Source: Pestalotiopsis fici W106-1
Lineage: Eukaryota; Ascomycota; Sordariomycetes; Amphisphaeriales; Sporocadaceae
Assembly: GCF_000516985.1 (NCBI RefSeq)
Contig: NW_006917094.1
Coordinates: 2,046,001 to 2,110,000, forward strand
Direction: 5' to 3'
DNA: 64,000 nucleotides
This document shows, piece by piece, positions 33,325-45,362 of this stretch. Under the pieces are notes generated by a model. It had not been told where the DNA came from and ran no database searches. It worked only from the letters and a program-made list of their open reading frames with translations. A program made the translations under genes and the position numbers. Positions within the stretch are counted from its first letter, which is position 1. The number at the start of each line of letters is the position of its first letter.

Positions 33325-35259
33325 ATGGCGTTCCGTTATGCTTCGAGAGTATCCAGCATACAAACCCCATTATGGCTTCTATTCGGAACAGCTTGCGCCG
33401 GGCCTATATCGACGTGGTGGTACGATGGGCTTTCTACGCCCCAGGTGATCATGTACGATAAAGCGAGCGGCGATATCATGTACAGTCTCTGTAACAGCGA
33501 CAGCAACCCCATATTTCCAGCAAACGAGTCTGCCGCATTCGCTCTTGACTCCAGATACCCGCCAGTAAATGGCACGAGCGTGGCGGGGTTAGGATATCAG
33601 ACGTCTGGTGGTATTGACATTGTGAGTTGGTTCAGTTATTTCCCCTATTTAACTACTTTTACACACAATTCTTGTGGTGCAATCTTGTCGGCAAACGCTT
33701 ATGGTAATTCAAGGCCATTATTGTGTATCAAACAGAGTCAATGAGTATTATACAGTCTCAATGGCAATGCAATTCGACAACAGGCCAGTATTCTGCTTAT
33801 GAAGTAGAATCGGAATACAGTTGGGATATTTCTGCACACTTGACCACGCCCTATAATGGCACTGGCCTTGCGATTCTCAACCTCGGAGATGCCGACGACA
33901 CCCGCTACCGTGTTTATTTCAAAGATTATTATTGGAGGACGGCAGCACTCCGCTATGAACCTGGGGATGACTGGTACTACGATGGCCTGCTTACCCCAGA
34001 CGAGCAATTGTCGCTGGAACTTGCGGCCAGCCATCAAGGCGAAAATAACATCACTCTCATGTCGCCATCTATAAGTACAGCCCAGTACGAAACCATCGAA
34101 GTATGTAACCTCGAAAGTGCGGATACATGGGATATTAGTAAGTGCGACCTTTATGAAACTACGCCGACTATCCATTGCTAAACAAGAGACAGCCACCTTT
34201 CCATTGACAACTATCCTTATCAATGACACGGACAGTTCCGATGCCTTGTATATCCAAGTCACGAACAACACAAACACGAGTGGCTACATATTCGGGTATG
34301 ATGTGGACCAGGACTGGACACTCGACGCCTTTGATGGTTATACTGCTAGCGTCGCCGTCTTTGTCAGTGATAATTTGACGCAAAACGTCTTCTATATTGG
34401 CACCGACAAGTACCTCCATGGACTTTCGGGACTCAATGCCACGTGGAACAAGTTTGACACACAGGAAAACGAAAAATGGCCCCTCGCCGACGATGCCAGT
34501 GCGGCACTAGCCTTGACATACGATACGTCAAATGACCGAGTTTGGATTTACTACATGAGCGACGGCAACCTGACCCAGGTGCATCGATCCGACGCAGATA
34601 CCTGGGAGGATGCCATTGTTCTCTCAAAGACTTCCAACGTGACTGAAACCACCGTCACATCATCTTCTTCTTCGGGCTTTTCCACGGGAGCCAAGATAGG
34701 CACAGGCGTTGGTGTTGGGGTGGGTGCTGTTGTGATTGCTGGCCTCGCATTCGTGTTATTCCGCTTTAGAAGATCCAAGAAGAACAATCTCAACGTGGAC
34801 ACTGCGGCAGCTGCATCAGGCAAGGACAAGGACGCGTCCAACCCAGCCGCAGGCCCTCTGCTCTCTCCATCGACGGTTCCTGGGTCTCCAGCACCGGCTT
34901 ACATGTCAGGATATTGGCAGAATGGCGAGTGGGTGGCTCCTCAGGCGGACCAGCGGTATTCATACTACGACCAGACCAAGCCTGAGAATAACATTGCCCA
35001 CGAGATGTACGCGCCACCGCCGAGCCAACAAGTCATGTATGAGTTGCCGCACGAGGAACATGCCCACGAGATGGCCATTGAAGGTCATCAAGTAGCGGAA
35101 ATGCCAACAGAAGTATATCCTGCGCAGGGCTCAGCCGCAGCTCCTCCCGCAACGCAGTCGGATGGCCATCATCTGGCCGTGCAATACGAGCACGAGCCGG
35201 ACGCTGCGGAGATGCAGCACGCCCGGCTGTCGATGATTACCCCGGAACCCGCCAGATGA
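33325..35259 (+). CDS. Single-pass membrane protein with lectin-like beta-propeller ectodomain
   Basis: Three exons: 33325-33621, 33714-34137 and 34193-35259, with introns of 92 and 55 bp, encoding 595 aa. The order is an N-terminal hydrophobic leader, then an ectodomain of about 400 residues with repeated blade-like units and many N-glycosylation sites (NGTS, NSTT, NGTG, NITL, NDTD, NATW, NVTE). Next come a Ser/Thr stalk, a Gly/Val-rich membrane helix (IGTGVGVGVGAVVIAGLAF), a basic stop-transfer RFRRSKK, and a 170-residue Pro/His/Glu-rich tail. The ectodomain resembles the fungal fucose-specific lectin propeller (units of the type YYxDGLLTPDEQL). This is a family-level impression. It probably sits in the plasma membrane as a wall sensor or sugar-binding receptor. 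The cytoplasmic tail shows no enzyme domain. Both splice junctions restore continuous sequence. Confidence 0.75.
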
Positions 35260-36353
35260 AGACATCTCCGTAGCGGGGTATTTTGAAATGTATATAGAAG
35301 CGAAAGCGAAAGTTTATTTCGCGGCATGTTCCATGATACCTGATTTTTGGACATTTGCATATTTTTAGAGAGTAGCGTAACGAATAATACCCATCCTTAT
35401 CAATTTTTGCACGGTCGAGTATTGTTCCGTGATAAACGCTGTCTTGGTAAGGACTTGCAAGCGGTCCTGCGTTGTCAGCAAAAGTAAGTTGTGTCGGTCA
35501 GTGTTTATATATATATTTATAGGTATGTATCTCGATGATGTAGAATGCCGTGTAAAGGAAGTCCTGACTTATGCTCTAGGGGTGTTCACGCTTACGCAGG
35601 TCCAACAACGACCTAGGTTAGGTTAGCTGCTCGGGACTTGGCGTCCCGACTTCTCGGGACCGAGTTTAATACCTACGGCGCCGAGGAGCTCCGTTGTGAG
35701 GCTGAGCTACGTGGTGATCCCACCAACGATCAAAAGTTTACAGCATGCAGACTTTGAAAGGAAGCGTTGCCTTATGGTCGAGAGTCGAAGCTTTGAGAAT
35801 CTCCGTTCCATGAATACCCGCAAAAGCAGGGAGAAAAACAAGGGTCAGCAAGACAGATGCACGTCAATGAGATTCTTTGCATGCTATTTGAGACCACTCG
35901 ACGGTCCAATGACCGACCGTTTGGGGCTGATGCTGACAGCCAAAGAGCACATGTACATTTACAAGGTACATCAGCAAGTGAGAGGACGGTGGCGCGCAGA
36001 ATGTCAGGGTCGTCGTATGTTGCGCTGTAGAATCACGGACATTTGAAGGGAATTCCAATTGTCCGATCGTACTAGTACCGATTCTCCGAGACCGTGTCAT
36101 GCTGCTGCTCGCTTATAAGAAAACACCAGTACCACTGCTGGAATTATTTTTGACGTGAGAGATATTTAATTTGATTATAGAAATCTTGTATTGTTTACAT
36201 TATTCTCCTGTGCATATTTCCCACAGTGCTCCCAATTCTAGCCATCCGTACATTGGCGCTTTAGGTGATTTTCTGCACAACCCCACCGAGTATAAGCGAC
36301 CACCATCAACGCTTGTCGTAGGCCACTTTTGAACTGCGAAAAAAAAAAAAATC
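35260..36353. other. Intergenic region with a triple 7-mer hairpin
   Basis: About 1.1 kb between the lectin-like gene and MCR1. The 7-mer TCGGGAC occurs at 35631-35637 and 35654-35660, with its complement GTCCCGA between them at 35643-35649. An A-tract of 13 lies immediately before the MCR1 ATG. No open frame has coding character. Confidence 0.5.
35630..35664. repeat. Alternating inverted repeat, two exclusive hairpins
   Basis: Arm A (TCGGGAC), complement B (GTCCCGA) and a second A copy lie in a row, with loops of 5 and 4 bases. B can pair with either A copy but not with both. It lies about 370 bp downstream of the lectin-like gene. Whether it is transcribed is unknown. Confidence 0.5.
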
Positions 36354-37392
36354 ATGTCTCGAGCGGCAGCAACCGCATTTCAACCGCTACGTCGCGGAGG
36401 TGTGGCGGCAGCAATTGGCGCAGTAGCAGTTACTGGCGTGGGACTTGCAATCTACTCGAACACAGCGCACGCCGACTCGGGCGAGCCCAGGAAGCTATTC
36501 ACAGGCCCCGTCTTCACATCTCTGCCGCTAGCCGACTCTGAGACCATCAATCACAATACGAAGCGGCTTCGCTTTCAATTACCAGAGGGTACAGTGAGCG
36601 GTTTTCCAACTACTTGTGAGTCTGGTCGTATCACAAAATTCGCAAACGACCAATTTACTGAAAACTTCATTAGCCGCAGTTCTTACTTTCTCATGGCCAA
36701 AGGGCAGCTGGACACCCGTGGTGAGGCCATACACACCAATCAATTCACCACGTATGTCGCTTTTTTTTTTTGTTTTTTTTTTCCCTCCTCTCCTCCTCCA
36801 ACAAGTGAGATTGATGTCGGTCCCCGAAACTTACCAACATGCTACAGATGAGCCAGGAGTCCTGGAACTCATGGTAAAGAAATACCCCGGCGGCAAAGCC
36901 AGCACACATCTCCACTCCCTGTCACCAGGCGACTCGCTCTTCTTCGTGACCAGGATCCCGGGATTCGCGTACAAGGCGAACCAATTTCCCAAGGTGACGC
37001 TCATCGCGGGCGGCGCGGGCATCACGCCCATCTACCAGCTGGCGTCGGGCATCCTGCGCGACGAGGGCGACAGGACCCAGGTCGACCTCGTCTTTGGCGT
37101 CAACTCGGACGCCGACGTGCTGCTCAGGGACGAGTTCGAGCGGTGGGAGAAGCAGTTCCCCGGCCGCTTCCGGGCGAGCTACGTGGTCAGCAACCCGGCC
37201 GAGGGCTCGCCGTATCCTCGGGGCTACGTGACCAAGGAGCTGCTGGGCAAAGTCGTGGGGCCCGCGCAGGCCGACGCAAAAGTATTCGTCTGCGGGCCGC
37301 CGGCAATGGAGAGCTCCTTGGTCGGCTCGTGGAAGCAAAGGGGTGTCTTGGAAGAGATGGGTTATAGGAAAGACCAGGTCCATAAGTTTTGA
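36354..37392 (+). CDS. MCR1: NADH-cytochrome b5 reductase, mitochondrial
   Basis: Three exons: 36354-36615, 36674-36751 and 36848-37392, with introns of 58 and 96 bp, the second with a long T tract. They encode 294 aa. The first 25 residues are a basic mitochondrial presequence, followed by a Gly/Ala-rich membrane anchor (about 18-35). FTGPVFTSLPLADSE opens the FAD domain. The short second exon carries the FAD-binding RPYTPIN. Exon 3 has VKKYPGGKASTHLHSL, the NADH-binding GGAGITPIYQL and CGPPAM near the C-terminus. MCR1 passes electrons from NADH to cytochrome b5 and, in yeast, exists in outer-membrane and intermembrane-space forms. It supports sterol synthesis and antioxidant recycling. The length matches the family, and all cofactor motifs are present. 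Confidence 0.93.
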
Positions 37393-37564
37393 TCTAGAGC
37401 AGGATAGTGACCCTGCAGGTTCTGGTTATATAACACATCAGCGCTAGATGTACAAGACCAGTTGACTAGCCATTGCAAAATCATCAAGGTCGTGTCAAAA
37501 CAATCATGCCGCATCGCGTGGACTGGTTTATTGATACGTCGAATATTCAGATCAAAGAGTAAAA

Positions 37565-38741
37565 TTAAAGGTGGTCTACGTCTATGAAAGAAGAATGCGA
37601 ACAAATGAACTTGAAAAGCCCTTCCAACTGTGTCATACTACTCAACCACTCTACGGTGTACCATTTTCCATCAGTGAACTGATTTATCTTGTCCAGAAAC
37701 TCAATCATCCACTGCACGTGGTAAGGGTGGATGAAGACGCCATCTCTGCGGCGGACAACGACCGTTGCCAACTGAAACTTGTCGTCGCCAGGCTCCAGTC
37801 CAAGGTGGTCGCCGGGCTGAAGAGTTTCAGCGGTGAAGTATCGAGTGTGAATGTTGCGCAGGTGCTCTAGGCCGCCTATTTCCTTCAACTCGCATCGAGT
37901 GGTGATGTTTTGGCTGTGCGGGCTGTTCAAGTTCCTTCCGGGCTTCCTGTTGGAAGATGTCCGAAAGGACATCGGCAGCTTCTGGATTAGCTCTCTGTGG
38001 AGATCTGGCACAGAGATGCCATGTCGGATCACCTCCTGGCGTCCGAGGATGTCGAGAAGTGATCTGGTGAAGCAGCCCACCCAGCGTGGGATGGACTGAG
38101 GAAGGGGGGGGGGGAGCTCTTTGTTACTCAACCCCGGGGTAGCCCCTTGAGCTCACCCGCACAACTTCCCCTCCACCATATGCCAACTCTGATCGGATCG
38201 CAAAGGTGCTTCTTTGGTGGCTCATTTCGAGTTCCGTATAGTCACTCGGGTCTAAGCCGAGTGACAACGAAAGGGCGTTTGTAACAACAAACATGCCGCT
38301 GTCGTAAGAGTTTGTTTGGAGCGGCACCATAGAGATGCTTCCAGACATCCCCCAGCGCCACTGCCCGTCAGGCTCAGGCTGCGGACTCGGGCAATCGACG
38401 CGACAAAGAGGGTTATGCCGGTGAAACCGGCATCAAACCATAGATGCGCAAAATTTGCGTTACGAGAAGGAACCCTGAAGAGGGGCTAGGCTCGTTGAAG
38501 ATGATGGTCTGCAGAGACATGGTTGTGGCAGCGGCCATGGGGAGGGAGGGCCTCTTTGACCCAACAATGAGGGGGTAGCCTTTGGCTCGCTCAATAATGA
38601 GACAACCCATAGGGCCTACAGGAGCAGTCGAAAGCTGGATCCCTATGAACGGCCAGAGCATGTCAAGAGCCTTATTCGTCTCAGTCATGACCATGGTTCC
38701 CAAACGCGTATAACAACTCCCCACTTCTTGTGTAGGCGGAT
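37565..38741 (-). pseudogene. Ulp1-like (C48) cysteine protease relic lacking catalytic residues
   Basis: Coding-like minus-strand segments are at 38741-38413 (PLIVGSKRPSL, FNEPSPSSGF), about 38412-38157 (VPLQTNSYDSGMFVVTNAL) and 38095-37565 (SIPRWVGCF..., ending at 37565). The last two join cleanly across a 61-bp intron. The block P-Q-N-x-x-D-C-G-x-F is the Ulp1 nucleophile motif, but here Cys is Ser (YDSG). The place expected for the catalytic His-Trp reads GPMG, and the expected Asp reads VGSK. Between 38450 and 38395 the likely reading passes through different frames. Either two frameshifts have occurred, or an 84-bp intron (GTAACG...CCGCAG) bridges the segment. No good 5' exon or start is visible. 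I favour a decayed gene. An intact pseudo-enzyme is the alternative. The family call rests on this one motif plus its context. Confidence 0.45.
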
Positions 38742-41700
38742 CTGCAAAGCAACACTGTCTATTAGCTTTCAGACGATTATGAGAGTGATCTTGCAGACGG
38801 CGATACCTTGTGTTTCGCAGTTGTGGTCGCTTCAGTTAAAAGACAACTTCTTTTAAGCAATACTGTAAGCGACGGCCTTTTCGCTTGCCGACGTTGGCTG
38901 AACCCTGAAAATATGAAAGATAGGAAATGATGACACCTATACTGTGGTGACATTTTCGTGACTCGGAAAGGTCAATCGTATTCTTTCGTCCGATTTCGAC
39001 GTCATTGGCGGGTTAATCGAATGGGTAGAGACGATATTGAGATGCCTTTAGACGTATGATGCTTCAGTTAGGACGAAAACGTAAAGTCTTTGGGAGGAAG
39101 GGTGCCAATATAAACACCAGGTTGGGACGGAATAATGAAAGGATTCTATGACAAGCGTGAAATTGAGGGAGTAAAGGTAGTACTAACAGTGTCATGATAC
39201 AGCAGTTGAGTAAGTGTCCAGTGCTATGTTCTCTCGGCGCAAGTGTGGATGGTGACAACGGCTGAAGCTGGCAGACTGGAGACAAAGCAACACTGCAACC
39301 AGAAGCTGATGATCAACTTTGGAAGGCGGGGCAATGAGGGGTACCTCAATGGAGAATTTTGCAAATTTTGAATTTGTTCTTGATGACAGGCGGGCGCTCA
39401 GACTGGCTTTGGTCGCCGACGAGCTGTTGACAAAAGTTGTGGTGGCTGGTCGTCGTTTGTTCAACCGCTAGCAGTGAGCGAGCTGAGTCACTATGTGATA
39501 TTGGGAGGTTGACAGGGGAATCAATCGTGTCGAGCTATCTGCACAGTAGTGGGCTGTCGGGCATGTCTTTCTTTGCTGGTTAGAAACACTGGAATAGAAA
39601 TAAACAAGGAAAAATGCTGTAATGGTCGACTTGTGAAGTTACCAAAGCACGTGTGTCTACTGTAACGCAGCACTAAAGAGATAAGACATTGGTGAAAGAG
39701 TGTGCGTCGGCGCCAAGTGCTTCCAATCTGCAATAATCGGTACGAGAATTTGTGTGAAAAACCGCTGCCATCATCTGTTGGCAAGACAGACCAACTGTTG
39801 GACGAAATGGTATCGACGATGTGACTGGGAGATTGGTCCGAATATGCTGTAAAGGGTTTTGTGTGAACTAAAGAAGACGATGGAGTTTTATTCAAGGGTA
39901 TCATGTGGGAGTAGAGTAAGAGGTGGTGTCCATATGGGTAATCCGAGCAGTGGTGACCGGTAAAGCGATGGCGATGGTTGGGATTGAGTTCCTGACGCGA
40001 GATGAAATCATCGTTGTCGAGACGGGGTCGAATCGGAAGATTGAATGTGAAGAAGAGAAAGTTGTGGGAGAGTCAAAATCACTATCACCTTCCTGTATTC
40101 ATAGGGAGAATCGCGGCAGTGATGGACAAACGCGTCCAAAGCACTCGCCGTCCACCGCGCAGCTGGCAGATGACCGACGGCGAGCTGATTATTCCAATGT
40201 CAGGATTCTAGTCAAACGCCAGAACAATCGACTGGTTGCATCGACTGGCATTGTTGCACTCGTGACTTGATCTCGACATACAATGATGTCTGGGTACATG
40301 TATTTTGATTGTTCATTGTCCTTCCATAACCTCCATTCAGACAAACATACCTTTGCCTGTGTGATAGGATTCCAATTAATCCGTGCTTATCATCCCATTC
40401 CAGTCATTTTATCAGATTAGAAGAGATTATTTTGATACGAAAAGTACATTTAAATTGGGTAGCCATAGGACATCAACATCAAAATTTCGTTTGTATCAAA
40501 GTCGCGAGTCTCTGTACGGCAGCGACTCGGGCAATCCAAGTCCACAATCAAGCATGTAAAGTACAAGCTTAGCAGCATTGTAATATTTTTGTTATCTGAA
40601 GACTGTTTAGAGCTACACTTGCGTGTTGTAAAACAGTTGTCTTTGGGTGTGATAATTACATCTATCTAATTCATGAAATGCCACTTCCAACAAAAAGTAC
40701 TTGGACATTGGTCGGGATTCTCTGTCCAAGAGACTGCCTTGATATGGAGACTCCAAAGCATGTCACAGTTATTTGTCTTTTAAATGTACTGATCCAGCAA
40801 CAATCGAATCTGTGTCGCGTATTCTGCGTGTATAGATGCAGCTCTTTTGAGGATTGCGTAGAACAGAAACCATCAAATTCAATTCTCTTTTCTGCAGTAT
40901 ACATCATTTGCAACGTTTGAGAGGAAGACGAGTTCTTGAACACTGGCTATATATAATATTTCTAGACAAGCACAAATGCTCGTATGTGGATGCCCAGTGT
41001 CTTACCTGAAGAATGTTATCAGTTCTATGATGGCTGCCTCGATTAGGCCTATGCCGAATGAAAGCCACACGTCTTCATACGCTGTAATGCGGGATGTTTC
41101 TCGAGTACCAATTTGACGTATCAGTTAGATGGTTTAAACAATACAATGCACCTCTGGCTTGCCCAAACTTGGCATGTATATACATAGCCCTGAACAAGAA
41201 ATGGTAATTGCATGAAGGGGTGCAGATTGCAGCCAGAGTTGAGCGCCGACTGGAATGCGAACAGCAGCAAGACAGAGATTATTGATATCTAGATCGAGGC
41301 TCGATATGAGCAGATCGTTTGGTTCACTTATTGATACATACGATTCAGTCATAATGTCAATGTCACATTCGATTTCATCTGCTAGGATGCTTTTCTTTTC
41401 TACAGTGAAATATAAAGAGCGCTTCACTTTCAAATAGCCTTCATGGCAGGCTTGCGAATTTCTCAGGTGGGAAGCTGCACTTGCCGGAATTTACCATTGA
41501 TCCAGGTTCACCAGTGTTGGCTATCTCTTCATGGGCCATGGTTACAGCTTCAGTGTCGTTGCTCGCAACCAACGGTCCATGTTCAAGAGACGGCAGCTTG
41601 ACCTTGCACATTGGCGGCCAAACATTAGCTTCCGAGGAGACCTAGTGAACTCTCCATGTGTTATGTCGAGACAATTTGGCCAGTGCGGACTTTCATCACA

Positions 41701-44700
41701 ATTGCGTCAGAAAATATTCGAGCTTGCCTAGCGGTCTAGGGCTTCAATCTCGATCTAAACTATTGTTAAGATACAAGGGACTATCACCAACGACCATCAT
41801 GTGAGCATGTCCCTGACACGCTAGATCTGTCCAGATCAGTTTTCAAGGTACATGTACTGAGCAAGGGCAGGAATCGAGACAAAAGAGCCATCTGTATCAT
41901 TAACATGCCCATCCATCCAGGGGCGGATGTATACAGCAGCAACAAGACTCCTTTCCTGATCGAGAGCGACACGGAATCTCGAGCTATCATGGCCATCGCG
42001 AAATGCTTCGGGCGAATGGGCCGTGGCTACTTCTGATGTGAGAATGGGAAAAGATCAGATCTACCAAAGCCGGACCCGGCGACGGCGTTGCATCGACCCA
42101 AAATGGTGACAACGCAGCGTCCTGCACCTACCAAAACCGAAAGGCTCCTATTTACCAACCCCTCTCAATATCCAGAGGACGGTGTTGAAAAAGGATCTCC
42201 ATGGCGGACAGCCATAAGGCAGTAAGGCAAGGCTAGATACAAATCGACCGAGATCGCTTCCGGCATAGGGCAGCTAGCTCAAGGGACGATCGCTTTACTA
42301 CTATCTTGCTTGCTTGGCCAACCCCAATAGATAATCAGTGGCTTGACTCTTGATCCCGTTCCAAACGCATCGTGCAGCGTACCCGTAGTTGGTGCGAGGA
42401 GTAGAAGGTCCGTGGAAGGTCTGATCGTGGATGGTTCAAAGCCCGTCTCTGTTCGAGAGAACATGATGTCGTGCCGTGTAGCCGTTTAGATGATCAGCCC
42501 TGAAAACTTGTCATGCAGTGTGATTGTCGCTAACAATAGGCTTGCAGCATTTGGGATGCAATGGACCTCGACACGCGTTATGGGCTCCTTGAGCAAGGTA
42601 ACTGCACTAAAGAAACACCGTGACCTACCTATGGAGATCTTTTCAGGGGCGATCCATCATGAGTATGATGACCAGTACAAACAGATTAAACCTAATTTGA
42701 TGAGCGACAGGCTTTCGACAGATGAGACTGACTCGAGCCTGCACCGATATCCTGGTTCGGCCGCTGATACTAGGCTCTGTCATGTGCCGTGGGTTAGAAG
42801 AAGTATGCCTCATGGCAGTGGGGTTCTAGCGGCCTTCTAGAATTTCAAGCAGAATTTGAAATCTATTCAGGACCTACTCTGCCTAGTATTCATTTAGTGT
42901 TCGTTAAGTAATGGCTGATGGGGGGTTCACAGACACGTGTACTGCACCCAATGGCATGCTTCACAGAGCGGAAGACTTGGATTGGGTGGCGACTTGACGG
43001 TTTTGTCTTTAGAAAAAAGTGTTTCTATGACAGACGTTAAGACCGAACATGGATCTTCTGCCTGTGAGTTATGTCATACGAGATACGTCAAGTACTGTCG
43101 GGTCGGCGTATCCTCTTTTCCACTCGCTTCTCGCCCAGGAACAACTCCCCGAGCTGTGAGGTAGGCGAATTGGATACGTAACATTACCAGCGAACTGATG
43201 ATGACTTATTCCGCCCTGAACAGGGCTTCACAATCCTTACAGGTCATTCGATTACGTACAAACGATGAAGCCTTACAAGGCTCTCGCACGACTGGAAGGA
43301 TGCGCAAGATAGCTGACTCGGGCATGAGGAATGAGTCGTGCAGGCTCCACGAAGAGGGTCCTTGCCTTTCAGTTCGTATTAAGATTGTGATTCTCGAGCA
43401 TCATGACCAATGCAGATGCTAGAGACATTGGAGGGGAGGAAGGATGGGCAATTTCTTTCAAAACTCCAGCCTCGCGTTAGGATGTACAACGGACTGAGTG
43501 CTTGCGCGGTCCATGGTCCTTGGGGCTGAACATAGTATGCTTACCGCACAGATTGGTGTCCTTGGACTGGGAACCTACCAAACGAAAAGCCCCTCAGACC
43601 TGCCTACTGGGATTCAGCCAGTCTGTTATTTTGCTGTTAGTAGGGAAGACGGGCTGAAACGTCAAAATAAGGTTTGCTGTCGTCAGAGCCACCAAACTCT
43701 GCTCGGGTACGCGGCATGCTCGGCTTTCCTTGGTTTTGTGTGTGTATTTGCACACCGCCACTGAGTCCGAGAAGACCGACATCCGGATCGGTTTTTAGGA
43801 TCCCCCAAAAAGGAAAGCCGTTCCTTAGGCCTAGCTCCGGTGCCAACGCACATCTTATCTGTTCCACAGCTGAGTCTCTGGCTTGGGAGGGAGGAGTAGG
43901 AGTAGGAGTAGGAGGACAAGGAGACTTCACTTGGCGACGCCATATGTTGTTGGTTGTGTCTGGCGAATGGTTGCATTGGGCTGGACCATGAAAGGGACGA
44001 AGCCATCTTGGGCCCTTGCCCAAAATCAACAAGGGGATTTGTGACGATTTGCACACATGCTCCCGTCGAACTCAAAGGATCTCTGAGTTTGGCTGGGCTC
44101 TGAAAGGTGCTACATCTGTAGACTTGAGGGCGTGCATTTCTGCTGGTATCGACAACCTACCATTCAAAAGAAAGTTGAGCCGACGAGGAAACCCCGAAAC
44201 ATGGTGCGTCCGCAACCGAGATATGAGACTATACATTGTATCGGTAGGGGAAAACCTGCAGTTTAATACTCGAAAAGACTATGAGTATCTATATCTGCCG
44301 AAGCAGAAGCCGAAATCTTGAAGGTTTGCTCGGCGACCTCTGAGACCATGAATCAGTTCAGAGTTGGTGTTGGCGTGTAAATAGTACCGTCAGCGCGATG
44401 GAGCTATACTATTCGGCCACTCATGACCTCTCTCGTGTATGGATGAAGGATAATGAACGAACTATGCATGGAAAGAGTTGCTAAAGATTAGCTCGTATAT
44501 ACTATTGATGATGTGAATAACGCGCAACATGTTGATGCAGAAGTTGAGAAGCAAGAGTAGAACGGGCTATCACAAGAATGCGTGACCAGTGATAGCTATC
44601 GCCAACTTTCTGCCAGAAGTTCGTGCCTTTGCCTTGCCATAGGGTTCCTTGAGTACCTATGGTCCAGAGGCTAGGGAAAAGGCCAGTCGAGGCTCTAATC

Positions 44701-45362
44701 AGCTTGGAACATATGCACCTCAAAAGGCCGCTTGGTTGAACACGTATTATACGATATGGGCAGCTAGTCATATTGCTTGATTGTTGTTTGCAATCTTTAC
44801 CGTACACTGTGAGGTTGTAATCGGGTAGTAATATGTGTTTGAAGTATGATAAGGCAGGTTAGGTGGTGTTTTAACAGGCATGTTGTGTACATACAATTAC
44901 AGTCGCAGCAAAAATCCAGGGTCCTTCCAGTTGAGGTCGAATCGGGATAAGTGCCAGTCGGGACGGAGGAGTTGCATCACCGTGCATCTCCACCATAGCT
45001 TCTAAAATTTGCCCGCGTGCAAAGCTTCGGGTAGCAGCCAGGAGAAGCTGCCAGAAAACAAAAACATCCCCGACTCCGGACATTGAATTGATAGCGACAC
45101 CGACGACCGACGGCCGAGTGTGCGATTTGACCCGAAACATTTCATCGAAGCAAAACGCACGATAACGATTACACTGCGGCGCAGCTTGTGACGGCCTTTC
45201 AGCCAGTCATCAGCCCACAAGCTCAGCTTTCAGTGGCATCTGCGGCGAGGAGGAGAAAAAAGGCTGCGGATCAGCCGGCTAGCAGCTTACGGCGCTCTTT
45301 CGAACTTCTTCGCGTTGCGCCACTCTCGAGCATCTTTTGAAATCCAAACACCATCGCCAAGC
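38742..45362. other. Gene-poor region with two coding-like fragments
   Basis: About 6.6 kb with no gene that I can support. Two minus-strand open stretches look coding by composition: 41490-41137 (118 codons, with KRSLYFTVEKKSILADEIEC) and 42054-41839 (72 codons, with FRVALDQERSLVAAVYIRPW). Neither has a clear start, and both follow in-frame stops, so they may be relics. A short (GGAGTA)n repeat lies near 43890-43915. Other frames of up to 139 codons overlap one another and look random. Confidence 0.45.

Noticed and set aside
33250..33330. tRNA-like B-box (GGTTCAATCCC, minus strand)
   Set aside because: No matching acceptor stem or A-box could be found, and the segment overlaps the 5' leader of the lectin-like gene.
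29877..38741. A secondary-metabolite cluster around the P450
   Set aside because: The neighbours are a membrane lectin-like protein, MCR1 and a protease relic. No synthase, transporter or cluster regulator is present.
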